From NCBI RefSeq assembly GCF_963664965.1, contig NZ_OY761823.1, forward strand, positions 3,180,001 to 3,244,000: 64,000 nt of DNA. The letters are read 5' to 3'. The notes below the pieces were generated by a model that was not told where the DNA came from, searched no databases, and saw only the letters and a list, made by a program, of their open reading frames with translations. Position numbers and translations under genes: made by a program. This DNA is from an uncultured Pseudodesulfovibrio sp. Lineage in GTDB: Bacteria > Desulfobacterota > Desulfovibrionia > Desulfovibrionales > Desulfovibrionaceae. Positions 27,336 to 36,402 of this stretch are shown here, one piece after another (position 1 is the first letter of the stretch; each line of letters begins with the position of its first letter).

Positions 27336-28553
27336 TTACTTTGCAGCGCGGATTTTTTCGTTGGCGGCCTTGAGCGTCTGGCTCAGGACGTCAATATCCA
27401 CGGGTTTGTGCAGGTATGCGAACGCCCCCAGTCCCATGCAGGTCTCACGATCCTGCTCGGAACCATGACCGGTGAGAATGATAACTTCGACTTCCGGATG
27501 CTCGCCCTTGACGCGGCGCAGCACTTCGATGCCGTCGATACCGGGCATCTTGAGGTCGAGAATCATGACTTCCGGCTCATCCTCACGCACCAGATTCAGT
27601 GCGGATTCACCGTCATACACCACGGCGGATCCCATGTCGCGCATCATCAGACGCTCGGACAGGGTTTGGACAAACTCGCGTTCATCATCGACCAGCAGCA
27701 CCTTGGAGGGTATGTCGAAATCCGCTTTGCGGTAGATATCGGTCTTGTGGAAGCCCTGTCCAACACCGGTTTTGACATCTTTCACGCCTTCGATACCGGA
27801 GACGATGCCTGCCAGTTCATGCTCAAGTTTTTCGAGCATGAGAACGTGCTTGTTGATGGTCAGGGAAACGACACCGGAATCGGCAGAAACCAAAACGCTG
27901 TGTCCTTCCCGTGCGAGCACTGTCTCCACGCGGGCGGCAAGCAGGAAGTCCTGCACCTTGGCGCGGGAAGCGTCCGTGACCTGCACAGCGACATTGGAAA
28001 GCTGCTCGACGATAAGGTCGGCACTCTTCTCTACACCGGTAGAACCGACAGGAACCACGATATCATAGAGAGTTCCGGTCCACGGATCATCCACACCGCG
28101 CAGGGTCTTGACCCATGCAGCACGGTCTTCGTCGTCCTTGCGGACGAGTTTCATGGCATGCTTTTCGGCAAAGCCTTCGTCGCGCTCGGCCACGGCAAGG
28201 CGGTCCTTCATCTCGGAGATGAGGCACACCTTGAGCACATGATTGATATCGGCAGCAGCCAGCTGAGAAACGAAACCCGGGAAAACCAGTTCACTGCTCT
28301 CGGCAAGCTTGTTCGCCATGGCGAGGCGCATCCATGCGATCGCCTGCTCTTTTTCGTGGCTGAATGCGTTGAAGACAGACGTTTTCGCCTGAAAGGCCCG
28401 AGCAATCTTGTCCTCAGCCAAGCCGGACAGAGCGGAGGCGTCGGCCACGATCTCCTGATCGCTCACCAGACGGCTGCCTGTGGCGTCAACCACACGCTTG
28501 ACCACAACTCCAGCCTCGCAGAAGAGGCCGTTGAATACGGTAATTACAGACAT
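27336..28553 (-). CDS. cytidylate-kinase-like domain, BON-like domain and receiver fusion
   Basis: The 405-residue protein has three parts. Residues 1-190 resemble cytidylate-kinase-like proteins (LVSDQEIVADASALSGL, VFPGFVSQL), but the P-loop is degenerate (NGLFCEAGVVVKR). Residues about 200-280 resemble a BON domain (VETVLAREGHSVLVSADSGVVSLTI). Residues about 287-400 are a complete receiver (LLVDDERE, acceptor Asp in MILDLKMPGIDG, Lys in LHKPVDID). No membrane segment is seen. It lies between the SulP transporter and the sensor kinase. The N-terminus may bind a nucleotide as a second input; this is inference. Confidence 0.8.
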   Translation of the reverse strand: MSVITVFNGLFCEAGVVVKRVVDATGSRLVSDQEIVADASALSGLAEDKIARAFQAKTSVFNAFSHEKEQAIAWMRLAMANKLAESSELVFPGFVSQLAAADINHVLKVCLISEMKDRLAVAERDEGFAEKHAMKLVRKDDEDRAAWVKTLRGVDDPWTGTLYDIVVPVGSTGVEKSADLIVEQLSNVAVQVTDASRAKVQDFLLAARVETVLAREGHSVLVSADSGVVSLTINKHVLMLEKLEHELAGIVSGIEGVKDVKTGVGQGFHKTDIYRKADFDIPSKVLLVDDEREFVQTLSERLMMRDMGSAVVYDGESALNLVREDEPEVMILDLKMPGIDGIEVLRRVKGEHPEVEVIILTGHGSEQDRETCMGLGAFAYLHKPVDIDVLSQTLKAANEKIRAAK

Positions 28554-28570
28554 ATCTTACTCCCTTGTCC

Positions 28571-30697
28571 CTAAGCGAGACGGCAGACGGTGGTAAGCGG
28601 ACAATTCTTTTCCTGACCATCCCTATGCGCGCTTTCATGCGTGGCGCAGATGGCAGTCTCCATGGTCGGATATACGTGATCGCTGCCGATTTTCTCCAGC
28701 AGGTGAGTACGCTCAAGCACGGCCATGACCGACTCGTTCACACCGCACAGGGAGATATCCAATCCGCCGGAACGGACACGATCCACGATCAGGGACAATG
28801 CTTCCTCACCGGAAGCATCCATGTCGTTGATACCGTTGGCAACAATGATGATGTGCCTGAGCTTTTCGTTGCCCATCATGCGCTCGGTGATCTGATCTTC
28901 AAGGAAGCTCGCGTTGGCAAAGAACAGCGGACCGTCAAAACGCACCAGCGCGATGTGCTGGCATTCCTTGAGTCCGAAAGCCGTGGCGTCACGCAGGGAC
29001 TCATCCTCGGTACGGGACAGGTTGGCGACACGCGGACGCATGGACTTGTAAAGGAACACGCCCAGAGACAATGCCACGCCGACCATGATGCCCTTGTCGA
29101 GATGTGGGGCAAAAGCCAAGGTGCACAGGAAGGAAAGGATGGAGATGGCTCCGTCATACCACTGAGCCTTCCATGCGTGAATGAAACCGGATGCGTTGAT
29201 GAGCCCGATAACGGCCATCATGATGACTGCGGCAAGCACGGCCTGCGGCAGATGGTACAGCAGCGGAGTGAAGAACAGCAGTGCAATGACGACCATCAGC
29301 GAAGTGAACACGCTCGACATGCCTGTAACGGCCCCGGCCTGCAAGTTGACCGCAGAACGCGAGAACGAACCGGAAGCGGGATAGCTCTTGCCGCATGCGC
29401 CGAGCATGTTGGCAAGTCCCTGACCGATGAGTTCCTGGTTGGGGTCGAGGCGCTGGCCGGTCTTGGCGGCCATGGCCTTGGCAATGGAGATGGCTTCCAT
29501 GAAACCGAGCAGCGAAATGATCGCGGCAAACGGAAGCAGGTGCAACATAACCTTGAGGTCAAGCGAGGGAGCGGAAATGGCAGGGATACCGGAAGGCACC
29601 GTACCGACGACTGCACCGCCGCCCATCATTTTCATGGAGCCGGTGTCGATTTTGGTATTGCCCACTTTCAAACGCCAGGTGCGGCCATCGGCGGCCATCC
29701 CGGCCGGGACGGTCCCCTTGGCGTAGAACGCCATGGCACCACTTGCTTCCTCAACGCCATCAAAGAGCGTTGCACGAAGGTCGGCACGCAGTTCATGCGC
29801 CTTGAGCTTGAGGCGGGACATCTGGACGTTGATGACACTGAGATCATGTTCGACATCAAGCATGCCAACGGCATTCCCGGCAGACTTGGCTTCGTCCATC
29901 TTGGCACCGAGCGCCGTACGCTGTGCAGCCAGATCGTCCAGACCGGCAATGGTCGTGTTGAACTGGGCAATGGACTCGCGGACAGCGGGAACCTGAATGG
30001 TGTCAATGGAAACCTTGGCATCATGGTTGAAGCCGACAGCCCATGACAGGGCCGTGGTCAGCACGACCGCCACCAGCACGTTGGGAATTTTCGGATTGAC
30101 GCGTTTGAGCACGATCATCACCGCAAAAGCGAGCACCCCCATGCCGAGCGTGGGCCAGTGAGTGTAGTGAATCGCGCCTTCGACCACGCGCATGATTGTT
30201 TCGTAGTGATGCTCCGCCTTGTCCACGTAGACGCCGAACATCTTGGAAAGCTGGGACGAAGCAATGATGATGGCTGCCGCGTTGGTGAAACCGTTGACCA
30301 CCGGATGCGACAGGAAATTGACAACCAGACCGAGCTTGAGAACACCCAGCAGGAACTGGAAAAGTCCTACCATCAACGCCAATAGAATAGCATAAGCAAT
30401 GTAGCCTTCACTGCCCGCTGTGGCGAGGGGTTCGAGTGATGCGGCTGTCATCAGCGAGACGACGGCCACAGGACCGGTCGCAAGCTGACGGCTGGAACCG
30501 AACAGCGCAGCAATCAGCGGCGGCAGAAAGGAAGCGTACAGCCCGTAATAGGCGGGCATGCCAGCAAGCTGGGCATACGCCATGGATTGGGGAATGAGCA
30601 CGAGGGCCACGGTAAGCCCCGAAATGGCATCTGCCCGTAGCTTCGCCATGTCGTACCCTTTGAACCAGTCAATGAATGGGAATATTTTTGTCAGCAC
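28571..30697 (-). CDS. SulP-family anion transporter with STAS domain and large insertion
   Basis: The 708-residue SLC26/SulP permease moves sulfate, bicarbonate or similar anions. The N-terminal signature (ALVLIPQSMAYAQLAGMPAYYGLY) and the second half (VPSGIPAISAP, ISIAKAMAAKTG, ELIGQGLANMLG) are present. A C-terminal STAS domain (about 570-675) follows. Between about residues 226 and 365 there is an insertion of around 130 residues with a coiled-coil-like stretch, which ordinary SulP proteins do not have. It is followed by the phosphorelay genes and preceded by TetR, 15 bases away. The transported anion is unproven; sulfate is plausible in a sulfate reducer. Confidence 0.92.
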   Translation of the reverse strand: MLTKIFPFIDWFKGYDMAKLRADAISGLTVALVLIPQSMAYAQLAGMPAYYGLYASFLPPLIAALFGSSRQLATGPVAVVSLMTAASLEPLATAGSEGYIAYAILLALMVGLFQFLLGVLKLGLVVNFLSHPVVNGFTNAAAIIIASSQLSKMFGVYVDKAEHHYETIMRVVEGAIHYTHWPTLGMGVLAFAVMIVLKRVNPKIPNVLVAVVLTTALSWAVGFNHDAKVSIDTIQVPAVRESIAQFNTTIAGLDDLAAQRTALGAKMDEAKSAGNAVGMLDVEHDLSVINVQMSRLKLKAHELRADLRATLFDGVEEASGAMAFYAKGTVPAGMAADGRTWRLKVGNTKIDTGSMKMMGGGAVVGTVPSGIPAISAPSLDLKVMLHLLPFAAIISLLGFMEAISIAKAMAAKTGQRLDPNQELIGQGLANMLGACGKSYPASGSFSRSAVNLQAGAVTGMSSVFTSLMVVIALLFFTPLLYHLPQAVLAAVIMMAVIGLINASGFIHAWKAQWYDGAISILSFLCTLAFAPHLDKGIMVGVALSLGVFLYKSMRPRVANLSRTEDESLRDATAFGLKECQHIALVRFDGPLFFANASFLEDQITERMMGNEKLRHIIIVANGINDMDASGEEALSLIVDRVRSGGLDISLCGVNESVMAVLERTHLLEKIGSDHVYPTMETAICATHESAHRDGQEKNCPLTTVCRLA

Positions 30698-30712
30698 TAT
30701 CAGCCTCTTCCT

Positions 30713-31297
30713 CTAGGTAGCCTGCAACATTCTCCGGCAACCCTGAATCAGTTCGTTAAACAGGGCACCCGCATCATACAGATTGTAGTTTTTGAAACGC
30801 ACGAGACCATCAACCATTGTAAACAGAATGAGCGCGGATTTTCGCGGATGGATATCCGTCGAGATGGAACCGTCTTCCTGACCGGCCATAATCGCCTGCT
30901 CGAAAATTTCGACCAGACAATTGTATATGGCTTCGAGATTGTCCCGGAATTCGGCGTTCTCAACGGAAAAACGGTAAAGAAAATGCCGGTGCAGCAGCAG
31001 AAACCTGTCTTCCATCAATCCGGCAAGGTAGAGATAGAACGAGACGACCTCCTCCGTCATCTCGATGCCTGATGCAAACGGCCTGTTCTCGAAAAACTGC
31101 TCGAACTGAGTCACGATCTCGTTTCGAGTTTCTTTCAGAATAGCCAGCAGCAGCCCTTCCTTGTTCTTGAAATGATAGAAAATGGTTCCTTCAGCCGCCC
31201 CTGTCAGTTCTGACAGCTCATGCACCGACGTGTCGGCAAACCCCTTGTTTGCGAACACGACCGTGGCTACTTTGAGTATGGCGTCTTTTTTCTTCAC
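30713..31297 (-). CDS. TetR-family transcriptional regulator
   Basis: The 194-residue repressor has an N-terminal HTH (ATVVFANKGFADTSVHELSELTGAAEGTIFYHFKNKEGLL, residues about 10-50) and a helical ligand-binding domain. It heads the SulP operon. Two palindromes of the form ACYGAGT-N4-ACTCAGT lie upstream of its start (31323-31340 and 31391-31408), so autoregulation of the whole operon is likely. Confidence 0.92.
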   Translation of the reverse strand: MKKKDAILKVATVVFANKGFADTSVHELSELTGAAEGTIFYHFKNKEGLLLAILKETRNEIVTQFEQFFENRPFASGIEMTEEVVSFYLYLAGLMEDRFLLLHRHFLYRFSVENAEFRDNLEAIYNCLVEIFEQAIMAGQEDGSISTDIHPRKSALILFTMVDGLVRFKNYNLYDAGALFNELIQGCRRMLQAT

Positions 31298-31322
31298 TGC
31301 GTTTTTCCCACCTTTTTGAAAA

Positions 31323-31340
31323 ACCGAGTGTTCACTCAGT
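31323..31340. promoter_or_regulatory. candidate TetR operator, proximal
   Basis: ACCGAGT-GTTC-ACTCAGT lies 26 bases upstream of the TetR start, with one mismatch between the arms. It shares the half-site and spacing with the element at 31391-31408. Confidence 0.6.
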
Positions 31341-31381
31341 TTCTTGAAATGTATCCGCTATGCGTGAATAAAGTCAAAGAA

Positions 31382-31417
31382 AACGGCAAAACTGAGTAGA
31401 CACTCAGTTTTGCCGTT
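31382..31417. promoter_or_regulatory. candidate TetR operator, distal, inside a long perfect inverted repeat
   Basis: The core ACTGAGT-AGAC-ACTCAGT is extended to perfect 16-base arms (AACGGCAAAACTGAGT/ACTCAGTTTTGCCGTT) with a four-base loop. In minus-strand transcripts it is followed by TTTCTTTG and lies about 90 bases after the wtpC stop. It may therefore double as the terminator of the transporter operon. Confidence 0.6.
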
Positions 31418-31505
31418 AACCTGCTTGAAATTGTTGCAATTCTATAGAAACAATTCGCACCGATTCAAAAAAAATTTAAAAAAATACCTTCTTTTTTATC
31501 CACGA

Positions 31506-32561
31506 TCACTTTCCCTGATCCGGCGGCATCACATGCAAATGCGATTTCGCGAACCCCAGAAAGACCTGTGTCCCTTCTCCGAATCTCCCATCCAGCGCGA
31601 GCTGCTGATTCACGGTGGCGATAACGGCCTCTCCGCCGCATTCCACACGGGCGGTCCAAGAGAATCCTTCACGGTCCAAGCGGCCGACAACGCCTTTGAG
31701 TACGCACCAGTCACCCGGAAAGTCATTGCCACAGGCAACGGCAACATCTTCAGGCCGAAGGGCGGCGAAGCCTTCACGCCAGTCCGGCATGACATTGAGA
31801 GGCACCTCATGACCGGCAAAGGAACAACATCCACCTCCGAATGTTGCGGGCATCACATTGGTCATACCGACGAATTCAGCCACAAAAGGCGTGGCGGGCT
31901 GCCGAAAGATGTCTGCGACACTCCCCACCTGCTCAAGCTTTCCTGTGCGTATGACAGCTGCCCGGTCTGACAACGTCAGTGCATCAACGAAATCATGCGT
32001 GACCATGAGCACGGTCAGCCCTGTCTCCCGATGCAATGACTTGAGGGTTTGACGCAAACCGGCCCGAAACTGGGGATCAAGCGAGGACAACGGTTCATCA
32101 AGCAACAGCACACGAGGACGGCATGCCAGCGCACGCGCAATCGAGACCCGCTGCTTTTCACCGCCGGACAGTTTGTCGGGCCTGCGATCCGACACACGGG
32201 AAAGGCCAAGCTGTTCAAGCAACCTGCGAGCCTCGCCCTCGCCTTCCCTTCTGCCGATCCCCTGATAGCGCTGTCCGTAAGTGACATTCTGCAATACCGT
32301 CAGATGCGGAAACAGGGAATGGTCCTGATACACGAGGCTGACCGCACGCCTTTCAGGCGGCAGATGCGTGATGTCCTCGCCGTTGATAAAAATATGGCCC
32401 GAACACTTCGGAGCCAACCCGGCCACGCTCTCCAGCACCAGCGTCTTGCCCGAACCGGTCGGTCCGATCAGGGTAAAGAACTCACCCGGTTCCACACGCA
32501 AATTCACATCCCGCACGGCAAACCCTGGCAGTTCGATACCAAGCTTCTCAATACGAATCAT
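31506..32561 (-). CDS. wtpC: tungstate/molybdate ABC transporter ATPase (WtpC-like)
   Basis: The 351-residue ATPase has Walker A GPTGSGKT, signature LSGGEKQRVSIARAL, Walker B VLLLDEPLSSLD and the H-loop TH. A C-terminal TOBE-type oxyanion-sensing region follows (about 235-345). It powers the permease encoded just upstream, with which it overlaps by four bases. The binding protein two genes upstream indicates tungstate or molybdate as substrate, consistent with the AOR in this window. Confidence 0.85.
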   Translation of the reverse strand: MIRIEKLGIELPGFAVRDVNLRVEPGEFFTLIGPTGSGKTLVLESVAGLAPKCSGHIFINGEDITHLPPERRAVSLVYQDHSLFPHLTVLQNVTYGQRYQGIGRREGEGEARRLLEQLGLSRVSDRRPDKLSGGEKQRVSIARALACRPRVLLLDEPLSSLDPQFRAGLRQTLKSLHRETGLTVLMVTHDFVDALTLSDRAAVIRTGKLEQVGSVADIFRQPATPFVAEFVGMTNVMPATFGGGCCSFAGHEVPLNVMPDWREGFAALRPEDVAVACGNDFPGDWCVLKGVVGRLDREGFSWTARVECGGEAVIATVNQQLALDGRFGEGTQVFLGFAKSHLHVMPPDQGK

Positions 32562-33391
32562 GCCACCCTCCCCTTGGGCATGGAAAGCGCCCGCAAAACA
32601 AGGAAAAACAGCATGCTCACCACAATGAGAATCACGGCGACGGGCTGCGACCAGCCAAGACCATACGCAGTGAAACGCTCATACATGAGCACCGGCGCGG
32701 TCATGGGATGATAGGCGACGATGATGATGGCCCCGAATTCGCTGATGGCGCGGGCCATGCACATGATCATGCCGACCAGCATGTAGCGCCACGACAACGG
32801 GAACGTGACCCGGAAAAATGTCTGAGAACGTCCGGCCCCGAGAGAACGCGAGACGTTTTCAAGCCGCGTGGGAACCGATTCGATGCCCGCTTTCACGGTG
32901 TTGACGTAAAACGGCATACCTACGAAGACCAGCACGCAAATGATGCCGGTGGCAGTTCCCATGATCTCCACACCGAGATCGGAAATGAATGAACCAAACC
33001 ACGTATCCCGTCCGGTCAGACTGAGCAGCGCGATCCCCACCACGGGATGCGGGATCATGATGGGCAGGTCGATGATGCTTTCCACCAGCTTTTTGCCGGG
33101 AAAATCCCGCCGCGCCAACAAATAGGCAAGCGGCGTTCCGAATACCAGTGCGATGCAGGCCGCCGCGAACGACGTGGACATGGACAGCCAAACCGACTGA
33201 AGCACCGCCGGGTCCGCCAATGTCTCGGCAAACCGCTCCCAAGTCGGGGCCGCCATGGTCGTGACCAAAGGCACAGCGATAAACAGGATGACCAGAACGG
33301 TCGCCCCCAGAAACCATATCTGAAAAAAAGTGCCGGAGAGGCCACTCAAAAAACTGGGACCTCTCCGGTTATTGACGCAGGCTGTCTGCAT
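32558..33391 (-). CDS. wtpB: tungstate/molybdate ABC transporter permease (WtpB-like)
   Basis: The 277-residue permease has about six membrane segments and the EAA-like loop (RSLGAGRSQTFFRVTFPLSW). Several segments match oxyanion permeases (LVFGTPLAYLLARRDFPGKKL, DLPIMIPHPVVGIALL, RAISEFGAIIIVAYHP). The ATG at 33391 starts two bases beyond the wtpA stop. A TTG seven codons upstream (33412) is an alternative start. Confidence 0.88.
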   Translation of the reverse strand: MQTACVNNRRGPSFLSGLSGTFFQIWFLGATVLVILFIAVPLVTTMAAPTWERFAETLADPAVLQSVWLSMSTSFAAACIALVFGTPLAYLLARRDFPGKKLVESIIDLPIMIPHPVVGIALLSLTGRDTWFGSFISDLGVEIMGTATGIICVLVFVGMPFYVNTVKAGIESVPTRLENVSRSLGAGRSQTFFRVTFPLSWRYMLVGMIMCMARAISEFGAIIIVAYHPMTAPVLMYERFTAYGLGWSQPVAVILIVVSMLFFLVLRALSMPKGRVA

Positions 33392-33392
33392 A

Positions 33393-34376
33393 TTACTCGT
33401 TGATTTCGACAAACTTCTTCAGGCTGGTCGGCAACTTGGCCATGCCGTCAGTGGTCGTGCGAACAGGAACGAAAGGCGGCTGCCCCATGTCCTTGAGCAC
33501 TTTGAGCCCGCCTTCGGGATCAAACATGTAGGCAAGAAACGCCTCGGCGGCTTCCTTGTTCTGGGCCTTGTCGATCATGGTGATACCATAGGTGATGGAC
33601 TTGCCGACACGCTCGATGAAGGTACCGGGCTTCTTGCCGGTCACCTTGACACGGGCGTTCTTGTAGAACGGGGTCAGCTTGTAGTCGCTGAGGTTCAGAT
33701 GGTTGTCCAGAGTCACGAACTTGAGGCCGTGCTGCACTGCGACAGACAGGTATTCCCAAGCGTAGTCCATATGGCCGGACTGGAGCAGGGAAATGAGTTC
33801 AACGGACTTCGGGCGAATGTTCTTTGCAGGACGGTTGGCGATAAGCGCATCAGCCAGACCGGGCTTCTTGTAGAACTTCTCAGCCAATTGCAGGACCATG
33901 ACGGAACGGTAGCCGCAGGGGTCCAGATTCGGATCGGAATGTCCCCACACCACATCCTTCTTCTGAAGAACGTCATACCAGTTGTCGCTGTTGATCTGGT
34001 CCGCGTATCTGGACTTGTCCGTATAACACAGGACCATCTGGTTGGTTGCGAAACGGACGTTCCATGATGCGAAATTGGGAATCAGGTTCTTGTCGATGAC
34101 CACGTAATCGGCGCTGGCCATGATGTCGGCGGGCTTGCCAACTTCGGAAATCAGGCGTGCCATCTTGGTGGAACCACCGGCCTCACGCTGAATGTCGACT
34201 TTGGGATACTGTTTCTCAAAAGCCGTTTCCATGGCTTTGAACGGAACGGACAGGCTGCCCGCATGGAAAATTACCAGTTTGCCGGAAGGCTCGGCCAGAG
34301 CAGCCGCTGTAAGCATTACAACCCCCAGAAAAGTCAGGCCAGTGACGCGCATGAACTTGCTGAATGAATCTTTCAT
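33393..34376 (-). CDS. wtpA: tungstate/molybdate-binding periplasmic protein (WtpA-like)
   Basis: The 327-residue protein has a signal peptide (residues 1-29, ending ALAE). The WtpA pattern is clear: [56 protein letters not shown] and DPCGYRS. In this family the bound oxyanion is coordinated by Asp and Glu side chains, with preference for tungstate. The start at 34376 follows AGGAGAG. It is the first gene of wtpABC. Confidence 0.88.
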   Translation of the reverse strand: MKDSFSKFMRVTGLTFLGVVMLTAAALAEPSGKLVIFHAGSLSVPFKAMETAFEKQYPKVDIQREAGGSTKMARLISEVGKPADIMASADYVVIDKNLIPNFASWNVRFATNQMVLCYTDKSRYADQINSDNWYDVLQKKDVVWGHSDPNLDPCGYRSVMVLQLAEKFYKKPGLADALIANRPAKNIRPKSVELISLLQSGHMDYAWEYLSVAVQHGLKFVTLDNHLNLSDYKLTPFYKNARVKVTGKKPGTFIERVGKSITYGITMIDKAQNKEAAEAFLAYMFDPEGGLKVLKDMGQPPFVPVRTTTDGMAKLPTSLKKFVEINE

Positions 34377-34420
34377 ATTCTCTCCTGAACACATGAACAG
34401 TTAATCGGATTTGGGCACAT

Positions 34421-34438
34421 TATGCTCATTGAAGCATA
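34421..34438. promoter_or_regulatory. inverted repeat upstream of wtpA
   Basis: TATGCT-CATTGA-AGCATA lies about 45 bases upstream of the wtpA ATG, in the only stretch that can hold its promoter. It may be an operator for oxyanion-dependent control. No known regulator motif was recognised. Confidence 0.3.
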
Positions 34439-34547
34439 TCGTCAATGGCTCTGGAATTGAGCGCACTTTTGCACCAAATTGTCTACAGTTAGCCATAGAC
34501 ATCAACAGCCCACTGCCCCCTTCTTCGAATCTTTCCCTGCTTCCAGC

Positions 34548-34584
34548 ACAAAAAAATCCCGGTCAGAGAGAACTCTGACCGGGA
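34548..34584 (-). terminator. rho-independent terminator of the tmc operon
   Basis: The perfect 11-base stem CCCGGTCAGAG/CTCTGACCGGG with loop AGAA is followed, in minus-strand direction, by a T run (ATTTTTTTG). It lies 57 bases after the tmcA stop. Confidence 0.85.
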
Positions 34585-34640
34585 ACATATAACCGTTTTA
34601 CGTCACAGGGACGCATCCGGCCGCTACAGCGGGATCGGAT

Positions 34641-35042
34641 TTACTTGGCGTGGCATTCGCCGCACACGACGGGGCCCTTGGCCTCCTTGGTGTGGCAGTC
34701 AATGCACTGCTTGTGATAGGCGCGCATCAGCGGAGTCCCGCCATCGGTACGCTTTACAGCGTGGCAGGATTCGCAGGTTTCACCTTCACTGGAGTTTTCA
34801 AGGTCCTGCTTGCCGTCGTCGGTCTTGCCGTGGTGGCAGACGACGCAGTCTTCAAGACCTGCTTTTTCGTTATGGGCATCGTGCTCGAAAGCGACCTGGG
34901 GACGTTCGAGTTTGCCAAAGGCATCGACGGGAATCATGGTCATGTCGTCCTGCGAGAAAGCAGTAGGAGCCATGAAAGCGACGACCAGAACGACAACGAG
35001 AGCCATAGGGGCCAGGAGTTGTTTCATAGTAGTATTCTTCAT
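34641..35042 (-). CDS. tmcA: tetraheme cytochrome c3, Tmc complex subunit TmcA
   Basis: The 133-residue periplasmic cytochrome has a signal peptide (about 1-30, ending TAFS). Four heme-binding motifs are present: CVVCH, CESCH, CIDCH and CGECH. The acidic composition and four-heme class III fold match TmcA (type II cytochrome c3). TmcA accepts electrons from periplasmic hydrogenase via type I cytochrome c3 and passes them to the membrane Tmc complex. It is last in the operon, ten bases after tmcB. Confidence 0.93.
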   Translation of the reverse strand: MKNTTMKQLLAPMALVVVLVVAFMAPTAFSQDDMTMIPVDAFGKLERPQVAFEHDAHNEKAGLEDCVVCHHGKTDDGKQDLENSSEGETCESCHAVKRTDGGTPLMRAYHKQCIDCHTKEAKGPVVCGECHAK

Positions 35043-35052
35043 GTCGCTCTCC

Positions 35053-36369
35053 CTATACTTCCGGCTTTTCCATCAGCTCGTAGATGATATCGCCGATGAA
35101 CTTGCCGTGCATGCCGAGATCGTAGTAGCCGATGATGTCTTCAATACCGCCATGGCAGTTGTGGCAAGGAATAACCACGTCCTTGACACCGGTCGCCTTG
35201 AGCTGTTCAGCCTTGACGCGGTTGCCTTTCATACGGGTATTCTTGAACGGCGGACCACAGTTGATGACACCGCCACCGGCGCAGCAGCAGTAGTTGTGCT
35301 CGCGGTTGGGAGTCATTTCAACAACCTCGTCACAGAGGAAGTGAACGACATCACGCAGCTTGTCCATGAGACCGCGACCGCGAATGATGTTGCACGGATC
35401 CTGGATGGTGACCGGCTTCTCATACTTGTGCATGAGCTTGATCTTTCCTTCCTGGATGAGATCCCAGTAGAACTCGATGGCGTGGACAATGGGAATCGGA
35501 GAGTCCTTGTATCCGAGCCAGCGGTTGCCCATGTCGTAGACAGAGCGGAATGCGTGACCGCACTCACCCATGACGATCTTCTTGACGCGCAGCTTCTGGG
35601 CGGATTCGTAGTGGCAGCGTTTCAGGCGGCCCATGTTCTCGAAATCACCCGCGTACATGCACATGTCGGAGTTATCCCAGCCGGGATGTGACGGCATGGT
35701 CCAGTTGAGACCGGCTGCGTCCATGATGGCGGCAGCCTGATAGATCAGCTGGGTACGGAACTTCGGTTCGGGACCGATAACGGAGTAGTAGATATCCGCG
35801 CCTTCCTTATCGAGAGGAATACGCAGGCCCGGGAACTCGTCGCGGGCTTCGTCTTCCTGCCACTGCAAGGCGTCAATCCACTCGTCGTCCTTGACCCACA
35901 TCTGGTTCATGGTCGAAGAATGGGAATGTGCGGTATCACGGATATACTGCGGAACAACGTCCAGCTTCCAGCAGATACGGCGCATGGTGATCATCACGTA
36001 GGCGATATCAATGCCGATCGGACAGTAGTGCGCGCAGCGTTTACACAGGTTGCATTCGGTGAATGCGATCTGTGCCATCCCATAGATTTCCTGCGGGGTG
36101 ACTTTCCCCTTGGCATCCATCAGACGGTAAATGGTTTCTGTGGCCTTGCTCACCGGCGAATATGTCGGATCACTGTCGTGAGACATGTAGAAATGGCAAC
36201 CCTGTGCACAAAGGCCGCAGCGCATGCATGTCTCGCGGTATACCTTGAGTTTGGCCCCGGTTTCTCCCTTGAGAACCTGGTTGACCACTTCCTGAATCTT
36301 TTCAGTCGTCAGGTTGGCCACCCCGCTCTCAAGTCCGGGATCGGATACGATTCTATCAGCTATGCTCAT
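35053..36369 (-). CDS. tmcB: Tmc complex subunit TmcB (CCG/4Fe-4S protein, HdrD/HmcF-like)
   Basis: The 438-residue cytoplasmic-side iron-sulfur protein has two 4Fe-4S motifs in the N-terminal third (CMRCGLCAQGC, CNLCKRCAHYC). Cys-rich CCG-type elements follow in the C-terminal half (GECGHAF, YCCCAGGG, CHNCHGG) that could bind a special cluster as in heterodisulfide reductase. In Desulfovibrio this subunit links the membrane complex to the cytoplasmic electron acceptor. It follows tmcC by about 33 bases. Confidence 0.9.
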   Translation of the reverse strand: MSIADRIVSDPGLESGVANLTTEKIQEVVNQVLKGETGAKLKVYRETCMRCGLCAQGCHFYMSHDSDPTYSPVSKATETIYRLMDAKGKVTPQEIYGMAQIAFTECNLCKRCAHYCPIGIDIAYVMITMRRICWKLDVVPQYIRDTAHSHSSTMNQMWVKDDEWIDALQWQEDEARDEFPGLRIPLDKEGADIYYSVIGPEPKFRTQLIYQAAAIMDAAGLNWTMPSHPGWDNSDMCMYAGDFENMGRLKRCHYESAQKLRVKKIVMGECGHAFRSVYDMGNRWLGYKDSPIPIVHAIEFYWDLIQEGKIKLMHKYEKPVTIQDPCNIIRGRGLMDKLRDVVHFLCDEVVEMTPNREHNYCCCAGGGVINCGPPFKNTRMKGNRVKAEQLKATGVKDVVIPCHNCHGGIEDIIGYYDLGMHGKFIGDIIYELMEKPEV

Positions 36370-36402
36370 TATGAGTACCTCGCGTTGCTTTGATGTTGTG
36401 GC

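Noticed and set aside
27138..30046. Long plus-strand frames opposite the SulP and response-regulator genes
   Set aside because: They are shadows of genes with clear domains on the minus strand and are rich in His, Gln and Gly as expected of antisense reading.
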